The position numbers were made by a program, and so were the translations under genes. This document shows positions 41,992-50,194 of a stretch of 64,000 nt of DNA, one piece after another. The DNA is from Myxococcales bacterium. Its GTDB lineage: Bacteria; Myxococcota_A; Polyangia; Polyangiales; Polyangiaceae. The stretch covers positions 58,765 to 122,764 of the forward strand of contig SECP01000022.1 in the NCBI GenBank assembly GCA_004193285.1, read 5' to 3'. The stretch's first letter is position 1. Each line of letters opens with the position of its first letter. The notes beneath the pieces were generated by a model. It saw nothing but the letters and a program-made list of their open reading frames with translations. It was not told where the DNA came from and ran no database searches.

Positions 41992-43689
41992 CTACGGTCG
42001 TTCGCAGTAGCCCTGCGCGCAGATCTCGTCGGCTCCGCAATCTCCCTGCACTTTGCATGGCGCGCAGTCGGTCGCGCCCGTGGTCGAGAGCTCGAAGGCG
42101 CACGAGCAGGGATTGTCCTGGCGGGCCGGAACGAGCGGGCCTCCGTCCGCGGTTCGGGTGACTCGCATCGCGCACTCCGGGATGAGCCCGCTGGACGCGT
42201 ACACGTCGAACAGCTTCACTCCGTTCGGGAGCGCCTTCGTACCGGAGAGGTAGCCCACCATCGAGTAAAGCTCGTCGCGAATCGCAGCGTTCTGCGGGTT
42301 GCCTTGCTCATCCACCTTGTAGAGCAGGTGCAGGGGTCCCCAGATTGGATAATGGCCGTCCCGCACGTTTTGCTTGTCTTTGGCCTTGTCGCTCGAGTCT
42401 GGCGTGACCGCGCAGCCTTGCTTGCTGTCCTGGTATGCGAGCATGCGAATTTGCGCGCGCAGGTTGCGTGAGTCCACGTAGTCCGCGCCAAGGATGCCAA
42501 GGCTCGCGTCCGCTTGCTCTTGCGTCGCGGCCGCAGCTTGCAGGGCCGCCGCCACGTCGTCGGAGCTCTTGTTGGCTTTGCCCTTCCACTGACCAGGGGG
42601 AACGCCAATCGCAGCCGCGAGCATGACCTGCGTTCCACTGCTGGCGCTGCGCTGGAGGAGCGCGCTCTCGTCGTTCCAAACCGGGCGCCCCTCCGCGTCC
42701 AGCACCTGAGCGTCCTTGCCGAAGCCGAACACCAGGTACGCCGCCTGCTGGCTAATCTCACTCAGGCGCGAGTTCGCGGGCACCGCGAACGCCATCGTTT
42801 GGATCGGACCGTGCGCGTCGCGAATACCCAGCGAGTCCAGGCTTGCCAGCTCGAAGCCAGGGCAGCTAGGCGCGAAGACGTCCGATATGCCGAGGTCGGC
42901 GGCCACGCCCTCCGCGGGCAAGTCGCACGCTTTGGCGGAGCTCGCGTCCCAGTACGTAGCCGAGCTAGGAAGGGGCGCGGGGCCCGTCCTCATGAGCGTG
43001 CCGTTGACGATGGCGTCCACCCCCGTACACGACCCGGTCGGCGTGTAGACCACGAACACGTTCTGAAGCGCGAGCTGCTGCGCGATTTGCTGGAGGAATG
43101 GCCGCGCGGCGGTCGAGCCGGTCACGTAAAGCACGGCACCTTGCCCGCGAAGCGATTCGCAGTCGGTGCCGGTGGCTGGAGAGCCCGCGCTGCCGCCGCC
43201 ACCCGCTGAGCCGGCGTTGCTCCCACCGCCGCCAGCGCCAGCGCCGGCGCCGGCCACTGCGGAAGCGGTCGGCGGGAGCTCCGGCAACTTGCCGTCCGAT
43301 AGGCTCGGCAGCCGCAGGGAGTTGTCGAACAGAACGCAGCTCGCGTCAGTGCAGGCGTTCTCGAGAGTCGTCTGGTCGTAAGGCTCACACCGGTAGCAGC
43401 CCACGCCGTCGAACCCCGTGTCGTCCGCGCAGCCAGCGCCGCCCGCATCCTCCCCGGCCACCCCACCGGGCTCCGGAATGCTCCTCGAGCCGCCACCGCC
43501 TTGCGCGCCGCCCGGCGATTGTCCGGCCTGCCCCGTCGCGCCGCTCGTAGTCCCGTCGCCCGATGCACCGGCCTGGCCGCGCGCGCCAAAACGATCGCTA
43601 CCGCTCTCGAGCTGGGTGCAACAAAGCGCGGTCAGCAGCGTGAGGCCTAGCCACGATGGACTCGGAAAGGGTGCGCGAGCGCTCTTCAC
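41992..43689 (-). CDS. PstS-like (PBP-II) Cys-rich lipoprotein
   Basis: A protein of about 565 residues with an N-terminal hydrophobic segment ending in LTALCCTQL (a poor lipobox) and a Gly-rich linker. A Cys-rich patch (CADDTGFDGVGCYRC) follows. Residues from LYVTGSTAARPFLQQIAQQLA onward, with YTPTGSCTGVDAI, match the phosphate-ABC-transporter substrate-binding (PstS-like) fold. The end is Cys-rich (CSCAFELS, CAPCKVQGDCGADEICAQGYC). No ABC permease or ATPase is near, so it is more likely a sensor or surface binding protein than a transporter part. The GTG at 43689 is chosen because the signal-like helix begins there; the frame is open to 43821. Confidence 0.65.
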   Translation of the reverse strand: MKSARAPFPSPSWLGLTLLTALCCTQLESGSDRFGARGQAGASGDGTTSGATGQAGQSPGGAQGGGGSRSIPEPGGVAGEDAGGAGCADDTGFDGVGCYRCEPYDQTTLENACTDASCVLFDNSLRLPSLSDGKLPELPPTASAVAGAGAGAGGGGSNAGSAGGGGSAGSPATGTDCESLRGQGAVLYVTGSTAARPFLQQIAQQLALQNVFVVYTPTGSCTGVDAIVNGTLMRTGPAPLPSSATYWDASSAKACDLPAEGVAADLGISDVFAPSCPGFELASLDSLGIRDAHGPIQTMAFAVPANSRLSEISQQAAYLVFGFGKDAQVLDAEGRPVWNDESALLQRSASSGTQVMLAAAIGVPPGQWKGKANKSSDDVAAALQAAAATQEQADASLGILGADYVDSRNLRAQIRMLAYQDSKQGCAVTPDSSDKAKDKQNVRDGHYPIWGPLHLLYKVDEQGNPQNAAIRDELYSMVGYLSGTKALPNGVKLFDVYASSGLIPECAMRVTRTADGGPLVPARQDNPCSCAFELSTTGATDCAPCKVQGDCGADEICAQGYCERP

Positions 43690-43961
43690 GAGCTTCGTGT
43701 AACAGACGCGAGCTCCTCCCCGAGCAAGAGGCTCCGCGCGTCGCCACAATGTCGCCGCCCTGACACGAGCTGGTTGCGGCCCCTGCCGGCGATAACCCCC
43801 AGGATTGATGAAGGCCGGCATTTGCGGGCGTCGCGGCGGCGGAGACGCTCTCGTGACGACGGCGTGATTCCGCCACGGAAATGTTGCGGGGATCTCGCTC
43901 AGACGATGTCAGATCCTCCACACCGAGGCGATACGCTGCGCGCCAGCTTGGACCTCTCGTG

Positions 43962-45665
43962 ATGACCGAACCTCTACCTTTCTCCGATCTGAGCGTCGTT
44001 CCCGAGTCGCGGAGCAAGCCGATTTCGAGCCGCGGGCTGCGGCTTTTGTGCCGCCTCGGCCAGGGCGGCATGGCCGAGGTACACTTGGCCAATCAAGCTC
44101 CGACGGGCGGCGCCCCTCACCTCGTGGTGGTGAAGCGCATGCACCAGCAGCACGTGGACGACCCGGCCACGGTGCGCATGTTCTTGGACGAAGCGCGCTT
44201 GGCGCTATGCCTTGCTCACCCGAACATCGTGCGCACGGAGCGGCTCGGCACCTTCGAGGGTCGGCACGGCATCGTGATGGAATTCCTGGAGGGGCAGCCC
44301 TTTCACCAAGTCCTACGGCGCGCCTACGAAGCCGAAGCGAGCTTGAGCTTGGACTTCATCGTGCAGGTGGCGATCGCGGTTCTGGACGGCCTTCATCACG
44401 CACACGAGCTGAAGGACGTCGTCGGCAATTCCCTGCGCCTCGTGCACCGCGACGTATCGCCGCAAAATCTGTTCGTGACGTACGACGGCGCGGTCAAAGT
44501 GCTCGATTTCGGCATTGCCAAGAACTCCATGCAAGATGGCCGGACGCGCACCGGCTTGCTCAAGGGAAAAATCTCCTACATGGCGCCGGAGCAGGCCCGC
44601 GGCGAGGAGCTGGATCGGCGCGCGGACCTCTGGAGCCTGGGGGTCGTGCTGTGGGAGGCGGTCACCGGAAGCCGGCTCTTCAAAGGAAGCAACGAAGCCG
44701 CGACGCTGCACCTCACCCTCACGGAAGAGGTATCCCCCCCGAGTCAGCGCCGGCCGGACCTGCCGCTCGAGCTCGAAACCATCCTGCTTCGCGCCCTCGA
44801 GCGTGACCGCGACCGTCGCTACGAGACCGCGGCCGAGATGCGGGACGACTTGGAGGCCTGGCTCAGCGGTCGGGAGCTCACTCAGGAGGCTTCGCTCTCG
44901 CTGGTGATGCGCCGCTTGTTCGCACGCGAGATACGTGAGCAACGACAGCAGGTGCAAGGGCTCTTGCAGGCGCAGCCCGAGCTCGCGGTAGAGAGCAGCC
45001 GGACCCTGGTCGCGCCGCTTCTCGGAACCTCCGCCTCTCTCTCCGGCAGCCTGCGCGGCACACAAGTCTCGAGCGTTACCGACTTGATGGACGAGCTTGC
45101 ACGGCAGCGTCGCGTGACGACGCGCTTACTAGGAGGCCTGATCGCGCTCGTGGCCTGCGCCCTCGTGTTCGGCGTTTGCTGGACTCTCTTCGTGCGTCCG
45201 GAGCCCGCGCCGCGCGCGGCCGCGCCCGCTGCCGGCCCGATGGTCCCATCTAGAGAACGGGCGGCAAAAGCCGAAGAATCTACCCCCTTCGAAGCAGGTC
45301 CGGCCCTGGTCGCGCGCGTAGAGAGCTCGTCGCCTCGCGCGGTCCGAGTGGCGCCATTCGGGGCGGCGGCGCGGCTCTCGAAGCAGGCCCAGGCCGCCGC
45401 GGCCGTCGTCGCGCTGGACCCGCCGTCGCCGGCACCGCAACCGGCCCCCGCCGCGGAGCCCGGCTCGTTGAACTTGGATACGACGCCGTGGTCAGTCGTC
45501 AGCGTCGGCGGCCGCGTCCTCGGCCAGACTCCGATCATCGGCGCTTCGCTGCCGGCGGGGACCCATACGCTCGTGCTCAGCAACGCCGAGCAGGGGATAA
45601 AGACGACTTATCAGGTGACGATCAGCGCTGGCAAGACCACCGCCCGCCGGATTGGGCTCGACTGA
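43962..45665 (+). CDS. Ser/Thr protein kinase with transmembrane helix and PEGA-like domain
   Basis: A 567-residue kinase. The N-terminal kinase domain (about 26-295) has LGQGGMAEVHLA, VVVKRM (Lys58), VHRDVSPQN (Asp164), DFG (Asp182) and MAPEQARGEE. A single transmembrane helix (about 388-410) leads to a Pro/Ala linker and a C-terminal PEGA-like domain (SLNLDTTPWSVVSVGGRVLGQTP). HRDVSP in place of HRDLKP is typical of myxobacterial kinases. The kinase would be cytoplasmic with the PEGA part outside the membrane. The stop overlaps the next start (TGATG). Confidence 0.9.
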   Translation: MTEPLPFSDLSVVPESRSKPISSRGLRLLCRLGQGGMAEVHLANQAPTGGAPHLVVVKRMHQQHVDDPATVRMFLDEARLALCLAHPNIVRTERLGTFEGRHGIVMEFLEGQPFHQVLRRAYEAEASLSLDFIVQVAIAVLDGLHHAHELKDVVGNSLRLVHRDVSPQNLFVTYDGAVKVLDFGIAKNSMQDGRTRTGLLKGKISYMAPEQARGEELDRRADLWSLGVVLWEAVTGSRLFKGSNEAATLHLTLTEEVSPPSQRRPDLPLELETILLRALERDRDRRYETAAEMRDDLEAWLSGRELTQEASLSLVMRRLFAREIREQRQQVQGLLQAQPELAVESSRTLVAPLLGTSASLSGSLRGTQVSSVTDLMDELARQRRVTTRLLGGLIALVACALVFGVCWTLFVRPEPAPRAAAPAAGPMVPSRERAAKAEESTPFEAGPALVARVESSSPRAVRVAPFGAAARLSKQAQAAAAVVALDPPSPAPQPAPAAEPGSLNLDTTPWSVVSVGGRVLGQTPIIGASLPAGTHTLVLSNAEQGIKTTYQVTISAGKTTARRIGLD

Positions 45666-46699
45666 TGCTCAGCCATCGACAGCGGTTCCTGGCGCGCACA
45701 TGCGCGCTCTTCGCGCTCGCTGGTTCCGCCGCGCAGGCGCAGTCGAATCCGCACCTCGCCGAGGCTCAAAAGGCCTACGCCTCCGTGGACTACGAGGCCA
45801 CTCGCCACGAGGCCACGGTCGCGCTGGAGCAAGGCGGCAACGACCGAGCCGCGACCGCCGAGCTGTACCTGCTGCTCGGAACGGCGGCGGCCGCCCTCGA
45901 CGAAGCGGACGAAGCGCGCCTGGCCTTTTCGCATGCTCTCGCCGCGAACCCGGGTCTGAGGCTCGACCGCGCTCTGTCACCCAAGATGCGCGCGCCCTAC
46001 CAGGAGGCGCGCGGTAACGCGATGAGTGCAGACGGCAAGCCGCCGCTCGATCTGGGGCTGGAGCGGCGGGGTGCAGAGCTCGTGCTCACCCTCCGAGACC
46101 AGCTCCAAGTCGCGTCCAGCGTGGAGCTTTGGACGCGGACGCGCGAGTCGCAGTCCTTTTCGCGGCGGCGCTACGACCCCGCGAGCGCGCGCAGGGAGCC
46201 CCTGCCGAAAGGCCCGGAGCTGCAGTACTACCTGCGCGTGCTGGACCGTCATTCGAACGTGCTTTTCGAGTCCGGCAGCAAAGACGAGCCGCACCGCCTC
46301 GCGCTCGGCGTCGCCGCCTCTGCCCCCTACTCGTCCCCCTCTCGCCCGGAGGTGGACCGAACCCCGTACCTGATCACCGCTGGCAGTTTGGCGGTGCTCG
46401 GGCTGGCGGCGGGAGGCGTCGCTGGCGCGATGGCTGCGCGCCGAGAAGACGCCGCTCGGGAATGGAACGGGCCTAGTTGCGAGCAGCTTGGAGCCACGCG
46501 ACGCGAGCAGTGCGGCTCGATCGATGAGCGACGGCGCAATGCGGAGCACCTGGCGATCGGCTTTACCGCTGGCGGCGCCGCGCTGCTCGTCGGAGGCCTG
46601 GTCACCTGGCTGCTCGCGCCGTCCGCCCCCGCGAGAGCGGACATGGCGCTCGAGCCCAGCCGAGATGGCGTGATGCTCCGGCTGCGCACCACGCTGTAG
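45665..46699 (+). CDS. Exported TPR-like protein coupled to the kinase
   Basis: A 344-residue protein with a signal peptide (AQA-QS). A helical TPR-like region (about 30-120; AEAQKAYASVDYEATRHE) is followed by a beta-rich part. Two hydrophobic helices lie near the C-terminus (about 232-255 and 295-318). The ATG lies within the TGA of the kinase gene (TGATG), so they are co-translated. Myxobacterial kinases are often paired with such periplasmic TPR proteins, suggesting a partner or substrate role. This is an inference. Confidence 0.75.
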   Translation: MLSHRQRFLARTCALFALAGSAAQAQSNPHLAEAQKAYASVDYEATRHEATVALEQGGNDRAATAELYLLLGTAAAALDEADEARLAFSHALAANPGLRLDRALSPKMRAPYQEARGNAMSADGKPPLDLGLERRGAELVLTLRDQLQVASSVELWTRTRESQSFSRRRYDPASARREPLPKGPELQYYLRVLDRHSNVLFESGSKDEPHRLALGVAASAPYSSPSRPEVDRTPYLITAGSLAVLGLAAGGVAGAMAARREDAAREWNGPSCEQLGATRREQCGSIDERRRNAEHLAIGFTAGGAALLVGGLVTWLLAPSAPARADMALEPSRDGVMLRLRTTL

Positions 46700-46703
46700 C
46701 GCC

Positions 46704-48110
46704 CTAATCCGTGCCCTTGAGGTTCGCCACCGGGTAGAGGCGGTGCGCTACCCGCGCGATGCGCTCGCTCTCCAGCACTGCTAGCACTTCGTCCAGGTCT
46801 TTGTAGACGTGGCCGCACTCGTCCAGAGGCGTGCGCTCGGTGTTGCCGACGATACCTCGGATGGGTACCCCGCCCAGCACGCGCTGCACCTCGCGCATTT
46901 CGCGATCGATGGCGTCGTGGGACGCCTCCAGCTGCCGTTTGGCTTGCCCCCGGCCCAAGAGGCGCCCCGAGCCGTGATTGACGGAAAACGCGGAAGCGGC
47001 CGCACCCGGCTCCGCAAAGAGGATCGCGGCGCCTGCGTACATGGACCCGGGAATCAGGCACGGGTGCCCCGTCTTTTCCCAAGCGGTGCCGGCGAGATCC
47101 GGGTGCCCGGCGGGCAGCGCGCGCGTGGCTCCCTTGCGGTGGACGAAGCCGCGCTTGGTGGAGCCGTCCGGCAGCACCAGAGTCTCTTCCTGAACCAAGT
47201 TGTGCGAGATCTCGTAGTAAACTTCGCCGGAGACGCGGAAGACGTCTTGCAGCGACTCCTGCACCCCGCTCACGATGATGTGCCGGTTCGCCACCGCGTA
47301 GTTGGCGGCGCTATTGTGGTGCGCCCAGTACCGGCGGCCCAGCTCCTCGTCCACGCGCAGCCACGAGTCCTCCCTTCGGTTCTTGGGCAAGCCGCGTAGC
47401 TCCGCCCCTTCGTAGAAGAAGTGGTTGGCGGTTTGCCACCCGTAACCGCGTGAGCCGCAATGGATCATCACCCACACCTCGCCGGTGTCGCGCTCCACCT
47501 GCATCTCGATGAAATGATTGCCGCCGCCGACGGAGCCGAGCTGCGGCACGACCTTGGCGTACGCCCGCTCGATTGCCTCCAAGTCTGCCGAGTCGTCCAC
47601 CGGTATGTACTGGCGCTCGCACAAATCTCCGTGGACGCCCAGCGCTTTGGCCCCGAAGCGCAGGATGTCGTTCGCCTTGCGATGCGAGAAGCGCGGCATC
47701 TTCCGCGGACGGTGCGAGCCGACGCCCGTCGCGACCCGCTCCTCGACCGCCTGCACCCAGCGGGCGCGAGCCTCCCAATCCGCGACCGCCTCCGCCTTCA
47801 AGCCGGGGACGCGCATGTACAGCACGCCGCAGGAGATGTCGTACCCGGAGCCGGCCTGGATGATGGTGTCCTCGGTGACGATGACGCAGCCGACCGGGAC
47901 GCCGTATCCGGAGTGCGCGTCCGGCATGAGGTAGGCGCCGATGACGCCTTCGTAGGACGCGCCGGCAGCCAGCTGTTGCCACATGGACTCTTCCGTTGCG
48001 TCGAACAGAGCTTCGGAAAAGAAAGCGTGCGCGTCCGTGCGCATGCTGCCCGTGCGCGGGAGAACGTAGTGGCTCGGACCCACCTTCTCGGCGTGATACT
48101 TGAGGGACAT
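46704..48110 (-). CDS. rtcB: RNA-splicing ligase RtcB
   Basis: A 468-residue GTP/Mn2+-dependent ligase joining 2',3'-cyclic phosphate or 3'-phosphate ends to 5'-OH RNA. Key parts are LMPDAHSGYGVPVG, DISCGV with metal-binding Cys94, GSVGGGNHFIE, IHCGSRG, and VNHGSGR with the guanylylated His379. Length and motif order fit RtcB. No rtcA or rtcR lies next to it, so it is not in the classic E. coli arrangement. RtcB repairs broken tRNAs or rRNA after stress or toxin cleavage. Confidence 0.94.
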   Translation of the reverse strand: MSLKYHAEKVGPSHYVLPRTGSMRTDAHAFFSEALFDATEESMWQQLAAGASYEGVIGAYLMPDAHSGYGVPVGCVIVTEDTIIQAGSGYDISCGVLYMRVPGLKAEAVADWEARARWVQAVEERVATGVGSHRPRKMPRFSHRKANDILRFGAKALGVHGDLCERQYIPVDDSADLEAIERAYAKVVPQLGSVGGGNHFIEMQVERDTGEVWVMIHCGSRGYGWQTANHFFYEGAELRGLPKNRREDSWLRVDEELGRRYWAHHNSAANYAVANRHIIVSGVQESLQDVFRVSGEVYYEISHNLVQEETLVLPDGSTKRGFVHRKGATRALPAGHPDLAGTAWEKTGHPCLIPGSMYAGAAILFAEPGAAASAFSVNHGSGRLLGRGQAKRQLEASHDAIDREMREVQRVLGGVPIRGIVGNTERTPLDECGHVYKDLDEVLAVLESERIARVAHRLYPVANLKGTD

Positions 48111-48228
48111 CGCTTCGACCTTCGTGAAGCGTAGCGCTGCAGAACGGCGCGCACCAAAGGCCAGGCGTGCGCCGACCGAGGTAAAAAGCCGCGGGGCTGA
48201 GGCCGCGCGAACGCCGCCGAAGGGTCGG

Positions 48229-49539
48229 TCAGGAAAAGACTTCGATGGAGCGGCGATCCGTAGCGGCGCCGGACTCCTCTTCTTCTTTCGATTCCCTATC
48301 TCGCTTTGTGATCTGCCGGGGGTGCCTCGATGCCTCGACGATGAAATCCGCCACTTTGGACCACAGCGCTTCGAATGCGGCGCGATCGAAGCCGGAGGCG
48401 CTCGGTAACCAGTCCCCGCCCCAGCTCCGATCGTTCGGGTCGCCCTCGCTCCCAGGAGCGCCGTATTGGCCGACTACGTCCAGGTGATCCCCGTGCGCGA
48501 CGTGAAGCACGCGGCCCCAGACTTGGGACAGCACCGGCACCACGCCGTCCGTGTCCGAACCGAGGGCGCGCCTTCCCAACCCGGAGTCCAAGGCGGTGAG
48601 CTGCGCTTCGGCGAACTGCTGCCGAAGCGCATCGTTGGGCTCGCGGGCGAGCCGGTGTAGCACCCAGTACACAGGGTACATGAGCTGGGTGTAGAGGTTG
48701 AGCATCGAGCGCAGCAGGGTTTTGAAGCGCGGTGTCGGCGCGCAGCTGATGACCGAGCCGTAGGCGAGCGGTGGGTCCGCCGTGCACGCGTTGAGCAGAT
48801 CGCAGCCGGCAGGCGTGAGTTGAAACAGCAGCGCTTGCTCCTGACTGACCTGCTCGAGAAACTGCGCCAGCTCGAGCCGGCGTTCTTCGGACAGATCGTT
48901 CAGCAAGCGTTCGTAGAGCTGCTCGAAGGTGCCGCGGTGTCGACGCAGAGGGTCGCGGATCCGCACCACGAAGTAGCCGAGACGCAGCAGGAGCTTGAGC
49001 GGGAAGCGGCGGCGCCGCAAAATGAACGACAAGTAGCGCGCGCCGAGTCGGAACACGGCTCGCCCGAGCGGTCTCGTGAAATAAGTGGAAACATTGGTAC
49101 CGAAGTGCGGGCACGAGACCGATACCAGCGAGCGGATTCGTTCATAATCCGCGATGCGCGCGCGGGTAGGCAGCGCGGCGGTCTGAGCCACCGCGAGCCG
49201 CGCGTCCAGGCCGCCGGTGGAGTGACCCACGACGTGGACGTCCCCCCCTTCGGCCGCGACGGCCGCTATCGCCTCCACCACGCTGGCCGCCCTTCGGCGA
49301 ATGGAGGCCGTCGGCGCGGTAGTCACCTCCACGACGCGCGCGTCCAGACCCGCTTCGGCTAGGCGCGCCTGTAGCAGCGGTTTCACCCCCGCGAAGTAGG
49401 TGAGCTCGCCGAGCCGACCGAAGCCGAAGAAGCCTGGCACCAACACGACGTGGGTAGTTGTGACTGTCACTGAGAGGGCTTCGCGTTCGGGCATGTCGCA
49501 TCCGCCGAGGCGGCTTCCCACGGTGTCGCGGAACGCCAC
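48229..49539 (-). CDS. Putative lipase/PGAP1-like alpha/beta hydrolase
   Basis: A 436-residue hydrolase. VVLVPGFFGFGRLGE is the oxyanion region, HVVGHSTGGLDARL contains nucleophile Ser107, and LHVAHGDHLDVVG is the likely His block, with an Asp in SDTDGVVPVLSQ. The organisation resembles bacterial triacylglycerol lipases. No signal peptide is obvious. The GTG start at 49539 has an aagg site; an ATG at 49494 is an alternative. Substrate unknown. Confidence 0.75.
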   Translation of the reverse strand: MAFRDTVGSRLGGCDMPEREALSVTVTTTHVVLVPGFFGFGRLGELTYFAGVKPLLQARLAEAGLDARVVEVTTAPTASIRRRAASVVEAIAAVAAEGGDVHVVGHSTGGLDARLAVAQTAALPTRARIADYERIRSLVSVSCPHFGTNVSTYFTRPLGRAVFRLGARYLSFILRRRRFPLKLLLRLGYFVVRIRDPLRRHRGTFEQLYERLLNDLSEERRLELAQFLEQVSQEQALLFQLTPAGCDLLNACTADPPLAYGSVISCAPTPRFKTLLRSMLNLYTQLMYPVYWVLHRLAREPNDALRQQFAEAQLTALDSGLGRRALGSDTDGVVPVLSQVWGRVLHVAHGDHLDVVGQYGAPGSEGDPNDRSWGGDWLPSASGFDRAAFEALWSKVADFIVEASRHPRQITKRDRESKEEEESGAATDRRSIEVFS

Positions 49540-49609
49540 GAGCTACCTTGCCTCGAGAATCCTGCGCTTTCCGCGAGAGTCAGTGTGACATACGTGATAG
49601 CTCGAGGGG

Positions 49610-50194
49610 GTGATTCTCGACCAGCTCAAGGCAGCGACGGCCGAGGCGCACGAGTCGCTCGAGCGCCGGCTGCACCTGGCCCAACATCCCGTGTCGCGGG
49701 GGAGCTACTCGGCGTACCTGCGTGCGATGTACGGCTTCGTGGCGCCTCTGGAAGCGGCGTTCGGGCAGTTGCCGCCAGACCTCTCCAAGACGCTGGAGCT
49801 CGAGCGCCGCTGCAAAGCGCGGCTCATCCTGCAGGATCTGGAGGTGCTCGCTCCAGGCGACTCCAAGCCCCCTTTCTGCGAGGTTTTACCGGAGCAAGGC
49901 ACCGCCGCCCGCGCCCTCGGCGCTCTGTATGTCCTGGAGGGGTCGACGCTGGGCGCCCGCTGGCTCCTTCGTCATCTGGCGCCGCTCGGAATCGAAGGCT
50001 GTAGCGCCTACTTGAACAGCTACGGAGAGGACCTGGGTGCCATGTGGCAACGAATGCGAGCGGTGCTCCAGACTCACTCTCGCCTGCATCCCGAGCACGA
50101 CGCGGAGTTGGTCGCTACCGCGCTGCAAACGTTCCAGAGGCTCGACGCTTGGTTCGTGCGCTGCGGCGCCGCGGAAGTGAGCCGCGCCGCTTGA
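49610..50194 (+). CDS. bphO: Biliverdin-producing heme oxygenase
   Basis: A 194-residue helical protein of the bacterial heme oxygenase family. The proximal heme ligand is His14 in TAEAHESLE. The distal helix region GALYVLEGSTLGARWL (about 104-119) is typical. It opens heme to biliverdin, iron and CO. The product is the chromophore of bacteriophytochrome, encoded by the next gene, whose TTG start overlaps this stop (TTGA). The start is GTG. Confidence 0.88.
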   Translation: MILDQLKAATAEAHESLERRLHLAQHPVSRGSYSAYLRAMYGFVAPLEAAFGQLPPDLSKTLELERRCKARLILQDLEVLAPGDSKPPFCEVLPEQGTAARALGALYVLEGSTLGARWLLRHLAPLGIEGCSAYLNSYGEDLGAMWQRMRAVLQTHSRLHPEHDAELVATALQTFQRLDAWFVRCGAAEVSRAA

